A stretch of 64,000 bases of DNA, from assembly GCF_019428685.1 (NCBI RefSeq), contig NZ_CP080096.1, positions 62,001 to 126,000 on the forward strand. Reading direction: 5' to 3'. This stretch comes from Paraburkholderia edwinii (GTDB lineage: Bacteria; Pseudomonadota; Gammaproteobacteria; Burkholderiales; Burkholderiaceae). This document shows, piece after piece, positions 25,796 to 35,654 of the stretch (position 1 is its first letter; each line of letters starts with the position of its first letter). The notes beneath the pieces are model-generated. The model was not told the DNA's origin, made no database searches, and saw only the letters and a list, made by a program, of their open reading frames with translations. The position numbers and the translations under genes are program-made.

Positions 25796-26545
25796 CTACT
25801 TTTCAAGCCCGAAGAGCCCTGGCAGCGCCTCGAAGTTCGAGGCAATCTTATCGGGACGTACACCGAGATGTTCGGTCGGCGCATTCAGCCGATTGACCCA
25901 GACCGTCGGAAAGCCAAAAGACTTCGCACCCGCCGCGTCCCACCCCGCGAATGCGACGAACGCGATCTCTTCGCGTTGCAGGCCAAACGCATCGATACCC
26001 ATCTGATAAGAACGTGGATCGGGTTTATACGCCTTTACGAGGTCCGTCGATAGCAGGTGGTCGAATACACCATCGAGACCGGAATTTCCGATTCCCGCGG
26101 CCAGCATCGGCAAGGGGAAGTCCGTCAAGGGCGCGAGGCCTATTCCGCGCTCTTTAAGCCTCTTGAGAACCGGCACGGCATCGGGCCACGCTTTCATATT
26201 CATGAAGCCCGCCAACAGCTGCTCGCGCTGTTCGGTCGTAATCGATATTTTTTCCGCGTCTGCGGCGAATGAAAGCGCTTCGTCCGTCACCTGAACGAAA
26301 TCGACGTAACTGCCCATCAGCGTACGCAGCCACGTGTAGTCAAACTGACGACCGCGCCATGCAGCCAGAACGGATGACCCTTTGCCCGGGAAAAATTGTT
26401 CCGCCATCGCGAATATGGGGCGAGGATCGAAAAGCGCGAGTCCATCGAACCCTACTGCCTTGACACGCTGCGCTGCGGGCCATGCCGGCGTGGCGCTGCC
26501 TGCGTCACTTGCTATCGCTGCCGTTACGAAGGTGCGTTGATTCAT
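25796..26545 (-). CDS. HAD-superfamily protein, haloacid dehalogenase type II-like
   Basis: 249 residues. The fold follows L-2-haloacid dehalogenases: KPDPRSYQMG carries the motif III Lys, and GWDAAGAKSFGFPTVWVNR is the motif IV region nearly as in that family. Motif I is GFDGLALFD instead of the usual FDxxGTLFD, one residue shorter and without the Thr, and motif II reads APLTDFP instead of a SNG-like form. Enzyme activity is therefore uncertain. The leader MNQRTFVTAAIASDAGSATP is unusual and may be a weak export signal. ATG 26545 follows AGAGGA. It converges with the P450 gene. Confidence 0.75.
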   Translation of the reverse strand: MNQRTFVTAAIASDAGSATPAWPAAQRVKAVGFDGLALFDPRPIFAMAEQFFPGKGSSVLAAWRGRQFDYTWLRTLMGSYVDFVQVTDEALSFAADAEKISITTEQREQLLAGFMNMKAWPDAVPVLKRLKERGIGLAPLTDFPLPMLAAGIGNSGLDGVFDHLLSTDLVKAYKPDPRSYQMGIDAFGLQREEIAFVAFAGWDAAGAKSFGFPTVWVNRLNAPTEHLGVRPDKIASNFEALPGLFGLEK

Positions 26546-26716
26546 GTTGTCCTCTGCTTTACCGATCGCTCGGATCATCTCAGGAACGCCACAAAGTACG
26601 TTGGCGCATTCGCACTGCAACGTTCATAGATCGAGAGCCCCCGGGAAGGTTGCCCCTGGACAAAGCCGACAGAATTTTGGATGACGGTCGCCATCATGCT
26701 TCGATCACCGCGTTGA

Positions 26717-27673
26717 TCAAATCTCATCCGCGTGACCATGACTCGAAGCTAGCAACGCGCTTTTAGCCGCAATCGCATCGCTTGGCGACATTCCATATCG
26801 CTCTCTAAACACACGGCTAAAGTGAGCATGCGAAGAGAAACCGCATCGTATTGCCACCTCCTGAATTTGCGGCCGCTCGCATCCCGACTTCGACAGAAGG
26901 CTCACAGCCACCTCGAGCCGGCGATTCCGCACATATCGCATCAGCGACGTGCCGTCCGCTCTAAATAGCCGGTTCAAATGAACCACGGACGCCCATACGG
27001 CTGACGCAATCGTCGCCGCCGACAGTTCCGTGTTGCGCAAGTGCCGCTCGATATACTGTTTCGTGCGAAACAGCGTGGCCTCCTTGCTGCGCGCGCGCCC
27101 CGGCGCCGCCGGACCCGCGACGACAACATCGAAGAGATCGAGAAGCTGGTTCCCCTGACGGTGGCGAACAGGCGCAGTCGTTGCCGCATTCTGGTCCGCG
27201 AAACCGAGCACCAGGTCGCGCACGGCGCGGACATCCGCGAGCATCAGGTCCGGGACAATCATCTCGCCAAGACTCGCTTCAAAGCCACGCTCGCGCAAGC
27301 ATCGGCGCGGAATGCGGACCACAATCAGATGCGCGCCCTCTCCGATCGTCTGTCGGTACGAATGCGCCGTATCCATGAGCAACATCTGCCCCGCGCCGAA
27401 ACGCCATTTACACTCGCGCTCTTCGATAGCAACCGTTCCCGTTTTAACGATCTCCAGTTGCACATCCGCGACGTCGCCCTGCTCGGGCAACCACTCGGTT
27501 CGATGCGAAAATCTCGCATCGATTATCTGCAAATCACCCAGTGCCCATCTTTTGATGATCGAGCCAACACGATCGCCTTGCCCAACCTGCCCGCCTGTTT
27601 CTGTTTCACCACCCATACCGCATCTCCCGGCAATCATGTGTTGCGATGCTTCCACTGTTTGATCGGCAATCAC
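26717..27673 (-). CDS. AraC-family transcriptional regulator
   Basis: 318 residues. The N-terminal AraC-binding-like domain (about residues 40-190) is FeaR-like. The C-terminal double helix-turn-helix shows LSAATIASAVWASVVHLNRLFRADG (about 220-244) and QEVAIRCGFSSHAHFSRVFRERYGMSPSD (about 271-299). The GTG start at 27673 overlaps the GNAT stop as GTGA, so the genes are coupled; ATG 27637 is the alternative. Possible targets are the neighbouring HAD and P450 genes. Effector unknown. Confidence 0.87.
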   Translation of the reverse strand: MIADQTVEASQHMIAGRCGMGGETETGGQVGQGDRVGSIIKRWALGDLQIIDARFSHRTEWLPEQGDVADVQLEIVKTGTVAIEERECKWRFGAGQMLLMDTAHSYRQTIGEGAHLIVVRIPRRCLRERGFEASLGEMIVPDLMLADVRAVRDLVLGFADQNAATTAPVRHRQGNQLLDLFDVVVAGPAAPGRARSKEATLFRTKQYIERHLRNTELSAATIASAVWASVVHLNRLFRADGTSLMRYVRNRRLEVAVSLLSKSGCERPQIQEVAIRCGFSSHAHFSRVFRERYGMSPSDAIAAKSALLASSHGHADEI

Positions 27674-28140
27674 GCCAGATCGATCAATGTCTGATCAGGC
27701 TCGCCTGCCAGCCGCTGTGTGAAATGCACCGCGTGTGCGCTAAAGCCTTGCCGGAAATAGAACCGATGAGCGATCCTCATGTGTATTCTCGTGTCGAGCA
27801 CGAGATATCTGCAGCCATGCTCTTGCGCGTACAACTTCGTCGCATCGATAAGCTGCGTGCCGATACCGTTTCGTCGATATTTTTTCAGTATCACGAGATC
27901 GTCGATATACAAATACGGCCCGTAGAGCAGATTCTCCAGTAACCGGTAACCGGCCGCTCCAACAACGTGTTCACCAGCCCATGCGCAGAGAAGTCGATAG
28001 CCGTTTTCCCTTTGACGCTGCACGCGCTCGACAAACTCGCTTTCGTCCTGAAGATGCGGGCGCAGGTCCTTCATCAAGCTATACAAGGCCTGGATGTCCT
28101 CGGGCGTTTCAAGGTGATCGATACACACTGACATTGCCAC
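27670..28140 (-). CDS. GNAT-family N-acetyltransferase
   Basis: 156 residues with the GNAT core: GEHVVGAAGYR (beta 2-3), YIDDLVILKKYRRNGIGTQLI (about residues 78-98, acetyl-CoA loop RRNGIG), and RFYFRQGF near the C-terminus. GTG 28140 is used since AAAGGA sits about 8 bases upstream; ATG 28134 lies two codons later. It overlaps the AraC-type gene by 4 bases. Substrate unknown; a small amine or amino acid is usual. Confidence 0.85.
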   Translation of the reverse strand: MAMSVCIDHLETPEDIQALYSLMKDLRPHLQDESEFVERVQRQRENGYRLLCAWAGEHVVGAAGYRLLENLLYGPYLYIDDLVILKKYRRNGIGTQLIDATKLYAQEHGCRYLVLDTRIHMRIAHRFYFRQGFSAHAVHFTQRLAGEPDQTLIDLA

Positions 28141-28261
28141 AGCGGATCCTTTTCAAGCAGCGCTGACATCACCTTAATCCAGTAAGTTGTCACGCCCTAG
28201 CGCCAAGGAACCGAATTCGGACCAGGCCAAGTCTCGGCATCGGCAAGCGTCGCCTTAAGGC

Positions 28262-29707
28262 TCAAACCAGCTTGAGAATGCGGTCGGCAAGTTTCTCGGC
28301 TACGGCCGCCGATCCAACATTGGTAAAGCCGATCAACAGTGCAGGAGACTTCTCGACCTCGAATGTCCAGTTACCCAGCGCCTGCGCATACATGCCCTCC
28401 TGAAGCATTCGCTCCGCGAGCGACGTGTCGTCGATGCCGCCGTTCAGGCGCAACACCAGGTGCATCCCGCCCGGCTGCGGATCGATCTGAATGCGCTGCC
28501 CCATTACATTTCTCAGACCCGCAACCGTCAGTTCGCGCCGCTCCGCATAGAGCTTGCGCATCCTGTGGATATGCCGCGTAAAGTGGCCGTTTATCATGAA
28601 GTCGGCCACGATCAGTTGCAGAAATTCTGCACTGCCGGCAGAAAAGATATTGACGATACGTTCGAACCGTTCGACTTCAGACAAAGGCACGACGACGTAT
28701 CCGAGCCTGATGCCCGGAACCAGCACTTTGCTAAAGCTGCCCGCATAAAGTACGCGGCCATCGCGGTCCAGGCTTTTCAACGCGGGCAGCGGCCTGTTCA
28801 CATACCGGTACTCGCCGTCATAGTCGTCTTCGATAATCCACGATTTATGCTGCGAAGCCCAATCAAGCAAGGCAAGGCGGCGCGGCAAAGACATCGTCAC
28901 GCAAAGCGGACTCTGATGCGCGGGCGTCACAATCGCAGCGCTCGCCGGCTTCTCACATCCAAATCGCCCTGCGATCTGCATGCCTTCTCCGTCGACCGGT
29001 ACCGAAACCGGTGTGATCTGTGAATTCGCAAGCAGCTGCCGCGCGGGTGGATAACCGGGATCTTCGACTAGCACGCTATCGCCGGTCTTCAAAAACGCAC
29101 GCACGATAAGTTCGAGCGTGTTCCGATAGCCGGCGGTCACGAATACCTGCGACGAGGTACAAGCAATGCCTCGCGCGACTTGCAGATACGCGGCGATCGC
29201 CGAACGCAACCGCTCGGACCCGTGCGCGGGCGGATACGCCATATCCAGCACGCCCATCGCGCGCATGTGCCGCGCGCCGACCCGCGCCCATACCTTGCGC
29301 GGAAATGCGTCCATGGCCGGCAAACCCATCTGCAGCGGCAAGATCGACGACACCGGTTGCAGGATCTTCCATGCAGCCGAACTATCCGCGGAAGCCGCGG
29401 CCGTATCGGTCTGAGGCACGGGCAAACGCATGTGCCCGGCCAGAAGCAGATACGGCGACACGACCGTCCCGGCCGAGCCTCGCGTTTGCGTGTACCCCTC
29501 CGCCGTCAACAGCGAATACGCGGTTTCGACGGTTCCTCTCGCGAGTCCAAGCTCGATCGCCAGCGCGCGCGCAGAAGGAAGCCTGTCGCCGGGTTTGAGC
29601 AGACCTTCTGCGATCGACGCGCAGCAGCGTGTGTAAATCTGCCGATACAACGGTTCGGCCGAGCTGGGGTCAAGCGAGAAAAAACGGTGTGTTTCGTGCA
29701 ATTTCAT
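28262..29707 (-). CDS. MocR/PdxR-type regulator (GntR HTH fused to aminotransferase fold)
   Basis: 481 residues. The N-terminal winged helix is AEPLYRQIYTRCCASIAEGL and LPSARALAIELGLARGTVETAYSLL (about residues 17-66). The fold-type I aminotransferase domain carries the PLP-binding Lys in YAGSFSKVLVPGIRLGY (about 314-330). EDDYDGEYRYVNRPLPAL is another family block. MocR proteins sense PLP or amino-group compounds and often control a divergent operon, but here the gene lies 43 bases downstream of the efflux operon in the same direction. Regulation of the pump is possible but unproved. Confidence 0.88.
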   Translation of the reverse strand: MKLHETHRFFSLDPSSAEPLYRQIYTRCCASIAEGLLKPGDRLPSARALAIELGLARGTVETAYSLLTAEGYTQTRGSAGTVVSPYLLLAGHMRLPVPQTDTAAASADSSAAWKILQPVSSILPLQMGLPAMDAFPRKVWARVGARHMRAMGVLDMAYPPAHGSERLRSAIAAYLQVARGIACTSSQVFVTAGYRNTLELIVRAFLKTGDSVLVEDPGYPPARQLLANSQITPVSVPVDGEGMQIAGRFGCEKPASAAIVTPAHQSPLCVTMSLPRRLALLDWASQHKSWIIEDDYDGEYRYVNRPLPALKSLDRDGRVLYAGSFSKVLVPGIRLGYVVVPLSEVERFERIVNIFSAGSAEFLQLIVADFMINGHFTRHIHRMRKLYAERRELTVAGLRNVMGQRIQIDPQPGGMHLVLRLNGGIDDTSLAERMLQEGMYAQALGNWTFEVEKSPALLIGFTNVGSAAVAEKLADRILKLV

Positions 29708-29750
29708 CGCTTGAGCAACTCACATGTTTTTGGCCGAAGGTCGGTCCCGT

Positions 29751-31211
29751 TTATCTGGCCGCGCTTTGAGCGGGCGGGTCCGCCATCTTCGCTTGAGGCC
29801 AGCCTCCGGCCAGCGCCCGGTAGAGCGACACGGCCGCACTCGCGCTACGCGTGCGACCATCGGCAAAAGCATCCTGCGCCTGCAACAGTTGTCGTTCGGC
29901 ATCGAGCACCTCGAACAGATCGATAAGGCCTTCCTGGTAACGCACGCGCGCGAGATGCGCGGCTTCTGCGCTATCGCTTGCCGCGCGCTTCAGATGTTCG
30001 TCTTCGGCCTGCGTGCGCGCATAGAGCACGAGCGAATTCTCGGTATCTTCAAGGGCCAGCAGCACCGTCTGCTGATATCGCGCGAGCATTCCCGCCGCAT
30101 CGGCACGTGATGCAACGATGCGTGCACGAACCCGTCCTACATCGAGAAACGACCAGTCGACGCCGAACGCGATGAGGCTCGTCTGACTATCGGCCGAAAA
30201 CAGCGAACTCGCGGCAAACGCCTGCGTGCCGATCATCCCTGCGATGCTTAACCGCGGGAACAAGTCTGCAGTCGCCACGCCTACGCGAGCCGTGGCGGCA
30301 TGAAGCCGGTATTCGGCCGCCGCGACATCGGGGCGCCTGCGCAACAGGTTGGCCGGCGTGCCGGGGTCGATCGACGCCGGTAATTCCGGTAACGGTTCAG
30401 GGTCGTCCAGTCCGGTTAGCGAGCCCGGCTGATTGCCGGTCAATACGGCGAGCCGATGCTCGTCGACGGCGATTCGCGCCTCGAGAGCCGGAATACGCGC
30501 GAGCGTCGATTCGTATTGCTCACGCGAGCGTGCGATATCGAAGTTCGAGCCTCTTCCCGCATCGAGCCGCTTTTGCACGATCTGCAAGGTTTCATGCTGG
30601 TTCTCCGCGTTTTCACGTGCAACGCGCAAGCGTTCCTGCGTGCCGCGAAGATCGACATAGGTGCTCGCAACCTGCCCGACAATCGCGACCTGCAGCGCGT
30701 TGAAGTCCGCTTCGCTCGCGGCGGTGTCCGCGCGCGCCGCTTCCACGCTGCGTCTTATGCGGCCGAACAGATCCAGTTCCCACGTCGCATTCGAGGCGAG
30801 GCTAAACGTATAGGTGTTGCGCTCGTCGAACGGCGCGTCAAACGACTGATCCTTACTGAGTCGCTGATGCCCCGCCTGGCCGTTTGCGGTAACGGTCGGA
30901 TACCGGTCGAACTTCGCCTCGCGCAGCAGCGCGTTTGAGCGATCGTAGTTTGAGAGCGCGGTTCGCAAGTCGTTATTCTCGGCGAGTGCGCGCTCAACGA
31001 GCTTCGTTAGCTTCGGATCGTTAAAGCTCTGCCAGAACGTCTGATCAAAAGGCGACGTATGCGCCGCCGAATCAGCCGCATTGCTGTCCGGGTGCGACTC
31101 GTCGCGCGCGAAGCGCGCCGACGTTTGAGTCGTCGGAGTCTGGAAATCCGGGCCAACCGCGCAGCCCGACAGCATGCCGGCCAGCGTAAGCGCAACAATC
31201 AGCTTATTCAT
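29751..31211 (-). CDS. RND efflux outer-membrane factor (OprM/OprN family lipoprotein)
   Basis: 486 residues. The lipoprotein signal MNKLIVALTLAGMLSGC gives lipidation at Cys 17. Two OEP repeats follow, each with long helices (for example ALAENNDLRTALSNYDRS and LEARIAVDEHRLAVLTGNQPG). The C-terminal repeat contains VDWSFLDVGRVRARI. It forms the trimeric outer-membrane channel of the pump. The ATG overlaps the end of the permease gene by 8 bases, indicating coupling. Third gene of the operon. Confidence 0.92.
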   Translation of the reverse strand: MNKLIVALTLAGMLSGCAVGPDFQTPTTQTSARFARDESHPDSNAADSAAHTSPFDQTFWQSFNDPKLTKLVERALAENNDLRTALSNYDRSNALLREAKFDRYPTVTANGQAGHQRLSKDQSFDAPFDERNTYTFSLASNATWELDLFGRIRRSVEAARADTAASEADFNALQVAIVGQVASTYVDLRGTQERLRVARENAENQHETLQIVQKRLDAGRGSNFDIARSREQYESTLARIPALEARIAVDEHRLAVLTGNQPGSLTGLDDPEPLPELPASIDPGTPANLLRRRPDVAAAEYRLHAATARVGVATADLFPRLSIAGMIGTQAFAASSLFSADSQTSLIAFGVDWSFLDVGRVRARIVASRADAAGMLARYQQTVLLALEDTENSLVLYARTQAEDEHLKRAASDSAEAAHLARVRYQEGLIDLFEVLDAERQLLQAQDAFADGRTRSASAAVSLYRALAGGWPQAKMADPPAQSAAR

Positions 31212-34200
31212 GATGCGCCTCCACCATCGCGCGGCGTTGCCGTCTTAACCTGCCTGCGGACAAGCGGCCTGCCAGCTTGCGGATAACCACATAAAACACC
31301 GGCGTAAGGAACAGCCCGAACAATGTGACGCCCAGCATGCCCGAAAACACCGCGACACCCGTGGCTTTCCGCACTTCGCTGCCCGCGCCATGACCGAGCA
31401 GAAGCGGCACCGACCCGGCGATAAATGCGATCGACGTCATGACAATCGGCCGCAAACGGAGGCGGCATGCTTCAAGCGCCGCGGCGACAAGCGGCTTGCC
31501 CTGTATTTCAAGCTCGCGCGCAAATTCGACAATCAGGATCGCGTTCTTGCATGCAAGCCCCATTAGCACGACAAGCCCCACCTGTACGAACACGTTGTTG
31601 TCGCCTCCCGTGAGCCATACACCAACGAGCGCCGCGCACATGCACACGGGCACCATCAGAATGACGGCAAGCGGTAGCGTCCAGCTTTCATACAGCGCGG
31701 CAAGCACCAGATACGCAAGCATCACTGCAAGCGGAAAAACAATCACGGCGGCGTTGCTTTGCGTGACCTGCTGATAGCTAAGATCCGTGTATTCGAGCTC
31801 GATGCCGCGCGGCAATACTTCTTTGGCGATCTCGTTCAGCTTGTCGATCACTTCACCCGACGAAAGCACGCGCGGATCCGCGTCGCCGATCAGGTCCGCC
31901 GCCGGATAGCCGTTGTACCGCATGACCGGATCGGGGCCGTAAGTCGGAACGATCGACACCATCGAGCCAATCGGCACCATTTCTCCCTGCGAGTTTCGGG
32001 TACGCAGATTCGCAATATCGGCCGCGTGCTGGCGGTATTGCGTATCGGCCTGAACCATCACGCGATATACACGTCCGAACTGGTTGAAGTCGTTGACATA
32101 GACCGAGCCAAGATACGTTTGCAAGGTGTCGAACAGATCGGATAACGCAACGCCTTGCGCCTTGGCCTTAACGCGATCGATCCTGACCTCCAGTTGCGGG
32201 ATATTGGCCTGATACGAACTGACCGGATATGTCATGCCCGGCGTTTTAGCGACTGCGGCGCGGAACGTATCGAGCGCGTTTTGCAAGGCGCCGTAGCCGA
32301 GTCCTGCGCGGTCCTCCAGGTACAACGAATAGCCGGATCCATTGCCGAGCCCCTGGATAGGCGGCGGCATCAATGCGTAAGCGAACCCGTCCTGAATCTG
32401 CGCGAACTTGCGGCTAAGCTCCGCATTGATTTCCGCGGCGCCTCGCTTGCGCTGATCGAACGGCTTGAGCACCACATATGTTGCCGTGAGGTTCGGCGTA
32501 TTGACCGTTTGCAACGCGTTAAACCCGGCATATCCCGTGACGAGATCGACGCCTTCCACCGTATGCGCAAGCTCGATGATTTTGCGCGTGACCTTATCGG
32601 TACGTTCGAGCGACGCGCCTTCGGGAAGCTTGGCACCCGCGAACAGATACAGCTTGTCTTGCGTTGGGATAAAGCCGCCGGGCACGTTATGGAACAGCAC
32701 CGCCGTTATCGCAAGCAATGCGGCGTAGACAACAAATACTGCGCCGCGCCGCTTGAACGTCTTCGCAACCGCGAACTGGTAACGTTCTGACGTGCTGTGA
32801 AAGAAGCGATTGAACGGCCGGAACAGCCAACCGAAGAGCTTGTCGATCACCCGCGTGACCACGTCGTCGTGACTACCGTGTTTCCTCAGCAGCTTTGCGG
32901 CGAGCGCAGGAGACAAGGTCAGCGAGTTGATCGCGGAAATTACCGTGGAAATCGCGATCGTCACGGCAAACTGCTTGTAGAACTGGCCCGTGACGCCGGT
33001 GAGAAAGGTCATCGGTACGAATACCGAGCACAGCACGAGTGCGATGGCGATGATCGGGCCCGAAACTTCGCGCATCGCTTTATGCGCCGCTTCGCGTGGT
33101 TCGAGCCCTTCGTTGATATACCGCTCGACGTTTTCTACCACGACAATCGCGTCGTCGACCACAATGCCGATTGCGAGCACCAGGCCGAACAGCGTCAACG
33201 TATTGATCGAGAAACCGAGCACATAAAGCCAGGCAAAGGTGCCGACGATCGACACCGGCACGGCCACGAGCGGAATGATCGACGCGCGCCAGGTCTGCAA
33301 GAACAGGATCACGACCAGCACAACCAGCACCACCGCTTCGAGCAAGGTATGCTGCACCGCGCGTATCGAATCGCGCACGAAGATCGTCGGATCCCAGACG
33401 GCGCGGTAAGCGACTCCGGGCGGGAAATTCTTCGAAAGCTCGTCGAGCTTCGCGTAAACGGCATCGGCAACGCCGAGCGAGTTTGCCCCCGGCGAAAGAA
33501 AAATGCCGATCGTCGACGAGTACTCGAGGTCCTTGAACGTGCGCATCGTGTAGTCGCCTGCGGCAAGCTCGACTCGCGCCACGTCGGAGAGCCGCACGAC
33601 CTGGCCCTGATCGCCGTTCTTGATCACGATATCGCCGAATTCCTGCGGCGTTCTCAGCCGCCCTCGAACGTTAATCGATGTCAGGAAATCCGTTTTGGCC
33701 GGCGTCGGGTCCGCGCCCAGCTGACCGGCGGACACCTGCACGTTCTGTTCGCGAATCGCGTTGACCACGTCGCCGGACGTCAGCCCACGCGAATTGAGCT
33801 TGTTCGGATCGAGCCAGACGCGCATCGCATAGTCGCCCGAACCATAGAGACCGATGTCGCCGATTCCCGGCAGACGCGACAACTCGTCCTTTACGCGCAA
33901 CGTCAGATAGTTGCGCAGATACAGCGAGTCGTAGCGGTTATCGGGCGAATAGAGACTCACATACATCAGCGGCGTGGGCGACTGCTTTTGCGTCGTGACG
34001 CCGAACTGACGCACCTGCTCCGGCAATCGGCTCAGCGCCTGGCTCACGCGGTTTTGCACGCGCACGGCCGCGGTATCGGGATCGACGCCGGGAAGAAACG
34101 TCACCACCACCTGCAGACTGCCGTCGGAGCCCGAGACCGACTTCATGTACATGATGCCTTCGACACCGTTGATCGCCTCTTCAAGCGGTGTCGCGACAGA

Positions 34201-34383
34201 CTCTGCCGTCTCTTTCGGGTTGGCGCCCGGATAGGTTGCATGCACAACGACCGTCGGCGGCACCACCTCCGGATACTCGCCCGCCGGCAATAAGGGAATC
34301 GCGATCAGACCAACAGCGAAGATAATGATCGACAGCACGACGGCGAAAATCGGCCGATCGATAAAGAACTTTGAAAAATCCAT
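31204..34383 (-). CDS. RND multidrug efflux permease (MexF/CeoB/BpeF-like)
   Basis: 1059 residues, HAE1 type. The start MDFSKFFIDRPIFAVVLSII and PLLPAGEYPEVVPPTVVV resemble MexF-type pumps. The proton-relay region is in TM4 (LVLAIGIVVDDAIVVVENVERY, about residues 397-418) with the two adjacent Asp. GSMVSIVPTYGPDPVMRYNGYPA and the final TM block end the protein. It drives drug export with the proton gradient. The gene lies 11 bases after the adaptor gene. MexEF-like pumps export chloramphenicol, quinolones, trimethoprim and aromatic compounds; the actual substrates here are unknown. Confidence 0.93.
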   Translation of the reverse strand: MDFSKFFIDRPIFAVVLSIIIFAVGLIAIPLLPAGEYPEVVPPTVVVHATYPGANPKETAESVATPLEEAINGVEGIMYMKSVSGSDGSLQVVVTFLPGVDPDTAAVRVQNRVSQALSRLPEQVRQFGVTTQKQSPTPLMYVSLYSPDNRYDSLYLRNYLTLRVKDELSRLPGIGDIGLYGSGDYAMRVWLDPNKLNSRGLTSGDVVNAIREQNVQVSAGQLGADPTPAKTDFLTSINVRGRLRTPQEFGDIVIKNGDQGQVVRLSDVARVELAAGDYTMRTFKDLEYSSTIGIFLSPGANSLGVADAVYAKLDELSKNFPPGVAYRAVWDPTIFVRDSIRAVQHTLLEAVVLVVLVVILFLQTWRASIIPLVAVPVSIVGTFAWLYVLGFSINTLTLFGLVLAIGIVVDDAIVVVENVERYINEGLEPREAAHKAMREVSGPIIAIALVLCSVFVPMTFLTGVTGQFYKQFAVTIAISTVISAINSLTLSPALAAKLLRKHGSHDDVVTRVIDKLFGWLFRPFNRFFHSTSERYQFAVAKTFKRRGAVFVVYAALLAITAVLFHNVPGGFIPTQDKLYLFAGAKLPEGASLERTDKVTRKIIELAHTVEGVDLVTGYAGFNALQTVNTPNLTATYVVLKPFDQRKRGAAEINAELSRKFAQIQDGFAYALMPPPIQGLGNGSGYSLYLEDRAGLGYGALQNALDTFRAAVAKTPGMTYPVSSYQANIPQLEVRIDRVKAKAQGVALSDLFDTLQTYLGSVYVNDFNQFGRVYRVMVQADTQYRQHAADIANLRTRNSQGEMVPIGSMVSIVPTYGPDPVMRYNGYPAADLIGDADPRVLSSGEVIDKLNEIAKEVLPRGIELEYTDLSYQQVTQSNAAVIVFPLAVMLAYLVLAALYESWTLPLAVILMVPVCMCAALVGVWLTGGDNNVFVQVGLVVLMGLACKNAILIVEFARELEIQGKPLVAAALEACRLRLRPIVMTSIAFIAGSVPLLLGHGAGSEVRKATGVAVFSGMLGVTLFGLFLTPVFYVVIRKLAGRLSAGRLRRQRRAMVEAHHE

Positions 34384-34394
34384 GGGAGAACCTC

Positions 34395-35654
34395 TCAGTC
34401 GGCCGCTGCCGTGATGTTTCCGGGGATGTCCGCGTGCGCGTTCCCTTTCGCGTTCGCTTTATCGTCCCCTTTCGCGTCTCCGTTCCCCGCAGAACCGGCT
34501 ATGGGTTTAACCACTTGCCCCGGGTAGTAGATCTTCTGCAGCCCCGAAACGATTACCCCGTCTCCGTCTTTCAAACCCGCGTCGACCACGCGAAGACCAT
34601 CGATCAAGCGCCCGAGCGTCACGTCTTTGCGAAGCGCCTTATCTCCTGGTCCGAGCACATAGACGTACTTGCGGTCCTGATCCGTCAGAACCGCCTTGTC
34701 ATCGATCAGCATTGCACTGTGACGCTGACCGCCGGGGAACTGGACGTGGGCATAGAGCCCGGGCGTCAGCAGATGATCGGGGTTGGGCACCACGGCTCGC
34801 GCGCGTATCGTGCCCGTCGTCGAATCGACCTGGTTATCGAGGAAGTTGACGGTGCCTGCATGCGGAAAGCCGTCTTCGTTTGCAAGACCGATTTGCACCT
34901 TTTGCGCGACGCCGGTCCCGGTCCCTTGCTTCGCCCGTTCGAGATAGCGCAGATAGCTATGTTCGTCGGCGTCGAAATACACATACATCGGGTTCTGCGA
35001 CACGACAGTGGTCAACAAGGTCTGATCGGCTTGAGCCAGGTTCCCCACGGTCAGCAAGGCCCGGCCCGCGCGACCGTCGATCGGCGAACGGACTTCGGTA
35101 AAGCCGAGATTCAGGCGCGCTGTTGCGACGGCAGCCTCGGCTGCCCGCACGTCGGCGTTCGACTGCTCATACGCGGCATGCCGCGTCTCGAACTCTTCCA
35201 CCGAGATCGCCTTGCCCCCGATCAGCGCCTGGGCTCGCCGGTCTTGCGCGAGCGCAAGCGAAGCCGTAGCGCGTGCGCGCGCGAGTTGCGCCTCCGCGCT
35301 CGCGAGAGCGTCCTGATAAGGCCGCTTGTCGATCACGAAAAGCACATCGCCCTTCTTCACATCGTCGCCTTCCTTATAGGCCACGCGGTCCACATAGCCG
35401 CTCACTCGAGCGCGCAACTCGACCGTATCGATCGCACTCACGCGCCCATTGAACTGGTCCCATTCCTGGATGGGTTTAGACGCGACCGTCGCAACGTTCA
35501 CGGATGGAGGCGCGGGCGGCGCGGCAGCGCCTTCCGAATTCCGACATGCACTGAATGAAACGGCGAAAGCGCCAAGCGCGAAAAGGCGAAGCAGCGCGGC
35601 AAAGACCTTGCGCGGCATGACCTCATATAGACGACCCAAAAACTGCGTGTTCAT
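34395..35654 (-). CDS. RND efflux periplasmic adaptor (membrane fusion protein)
   Basis: 419 residues. The signal LLRLFALGAFAVSFSAC is a lipoprotein leader (Cys about residue 37). The adaptor core shows RVSGYVDRVAYKEGDDVKKGDVLFVID (lipoyl half), a coiled-coil hairpin (QDALASAEAQLARARATASLAL) and TEVRSPIDGRAGRALLTVGN (second lipoyl half). The C-terminus is rich in Lys, Ala and Gly. ATG 35654 has GGAG 9 bases upstream; a frame extension to 35681 is less likely. First gene of the efflux operon. Confidence 0.92.
   Translation of the reverse strand: MNTQFLGRLYEVMPRKVFAALLRLFALGAFAVSFSACRNSEGAAAPPAPPSVNVATVASKPIQEWDQFNGRVSAIDTVELRARVSGYVDRVAYKEGDDVKKGDVLFVIDKRPYQDALASAEAQLARARATASLALAQDRRAQALIGGKAISVEEFETRHAAYEQSNADVRAAEAAVATARLNLGFTEVRSPIDGRAGRALLTVGNLAQADQTLLTTVVSQNPMYVYFDADEHSYLRYLERAKQGTGTGVAQKVQIGLANEDGFPHAGTVNFLDNQVDSTTGTIRARAVVPNPDHLLTPGLYAHVQFPGGQRHSAMLIDDKAVLTDQDRKYVYVLGPGDKALRKDVTLGRLIDGLRVVDAGLKDGDGVIVSGLQKIYYPGQVVKPIAGSAGNGDAKGDDKANAKGNAHADIPGNITAAAD

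Noticed and set aside
32797..34293. 498-codon plus-strand frame opposite the RND permease
   Set aside because: Very rich in Arg, His and Asp, with no hydrophobic core; a shadow of the real permease.
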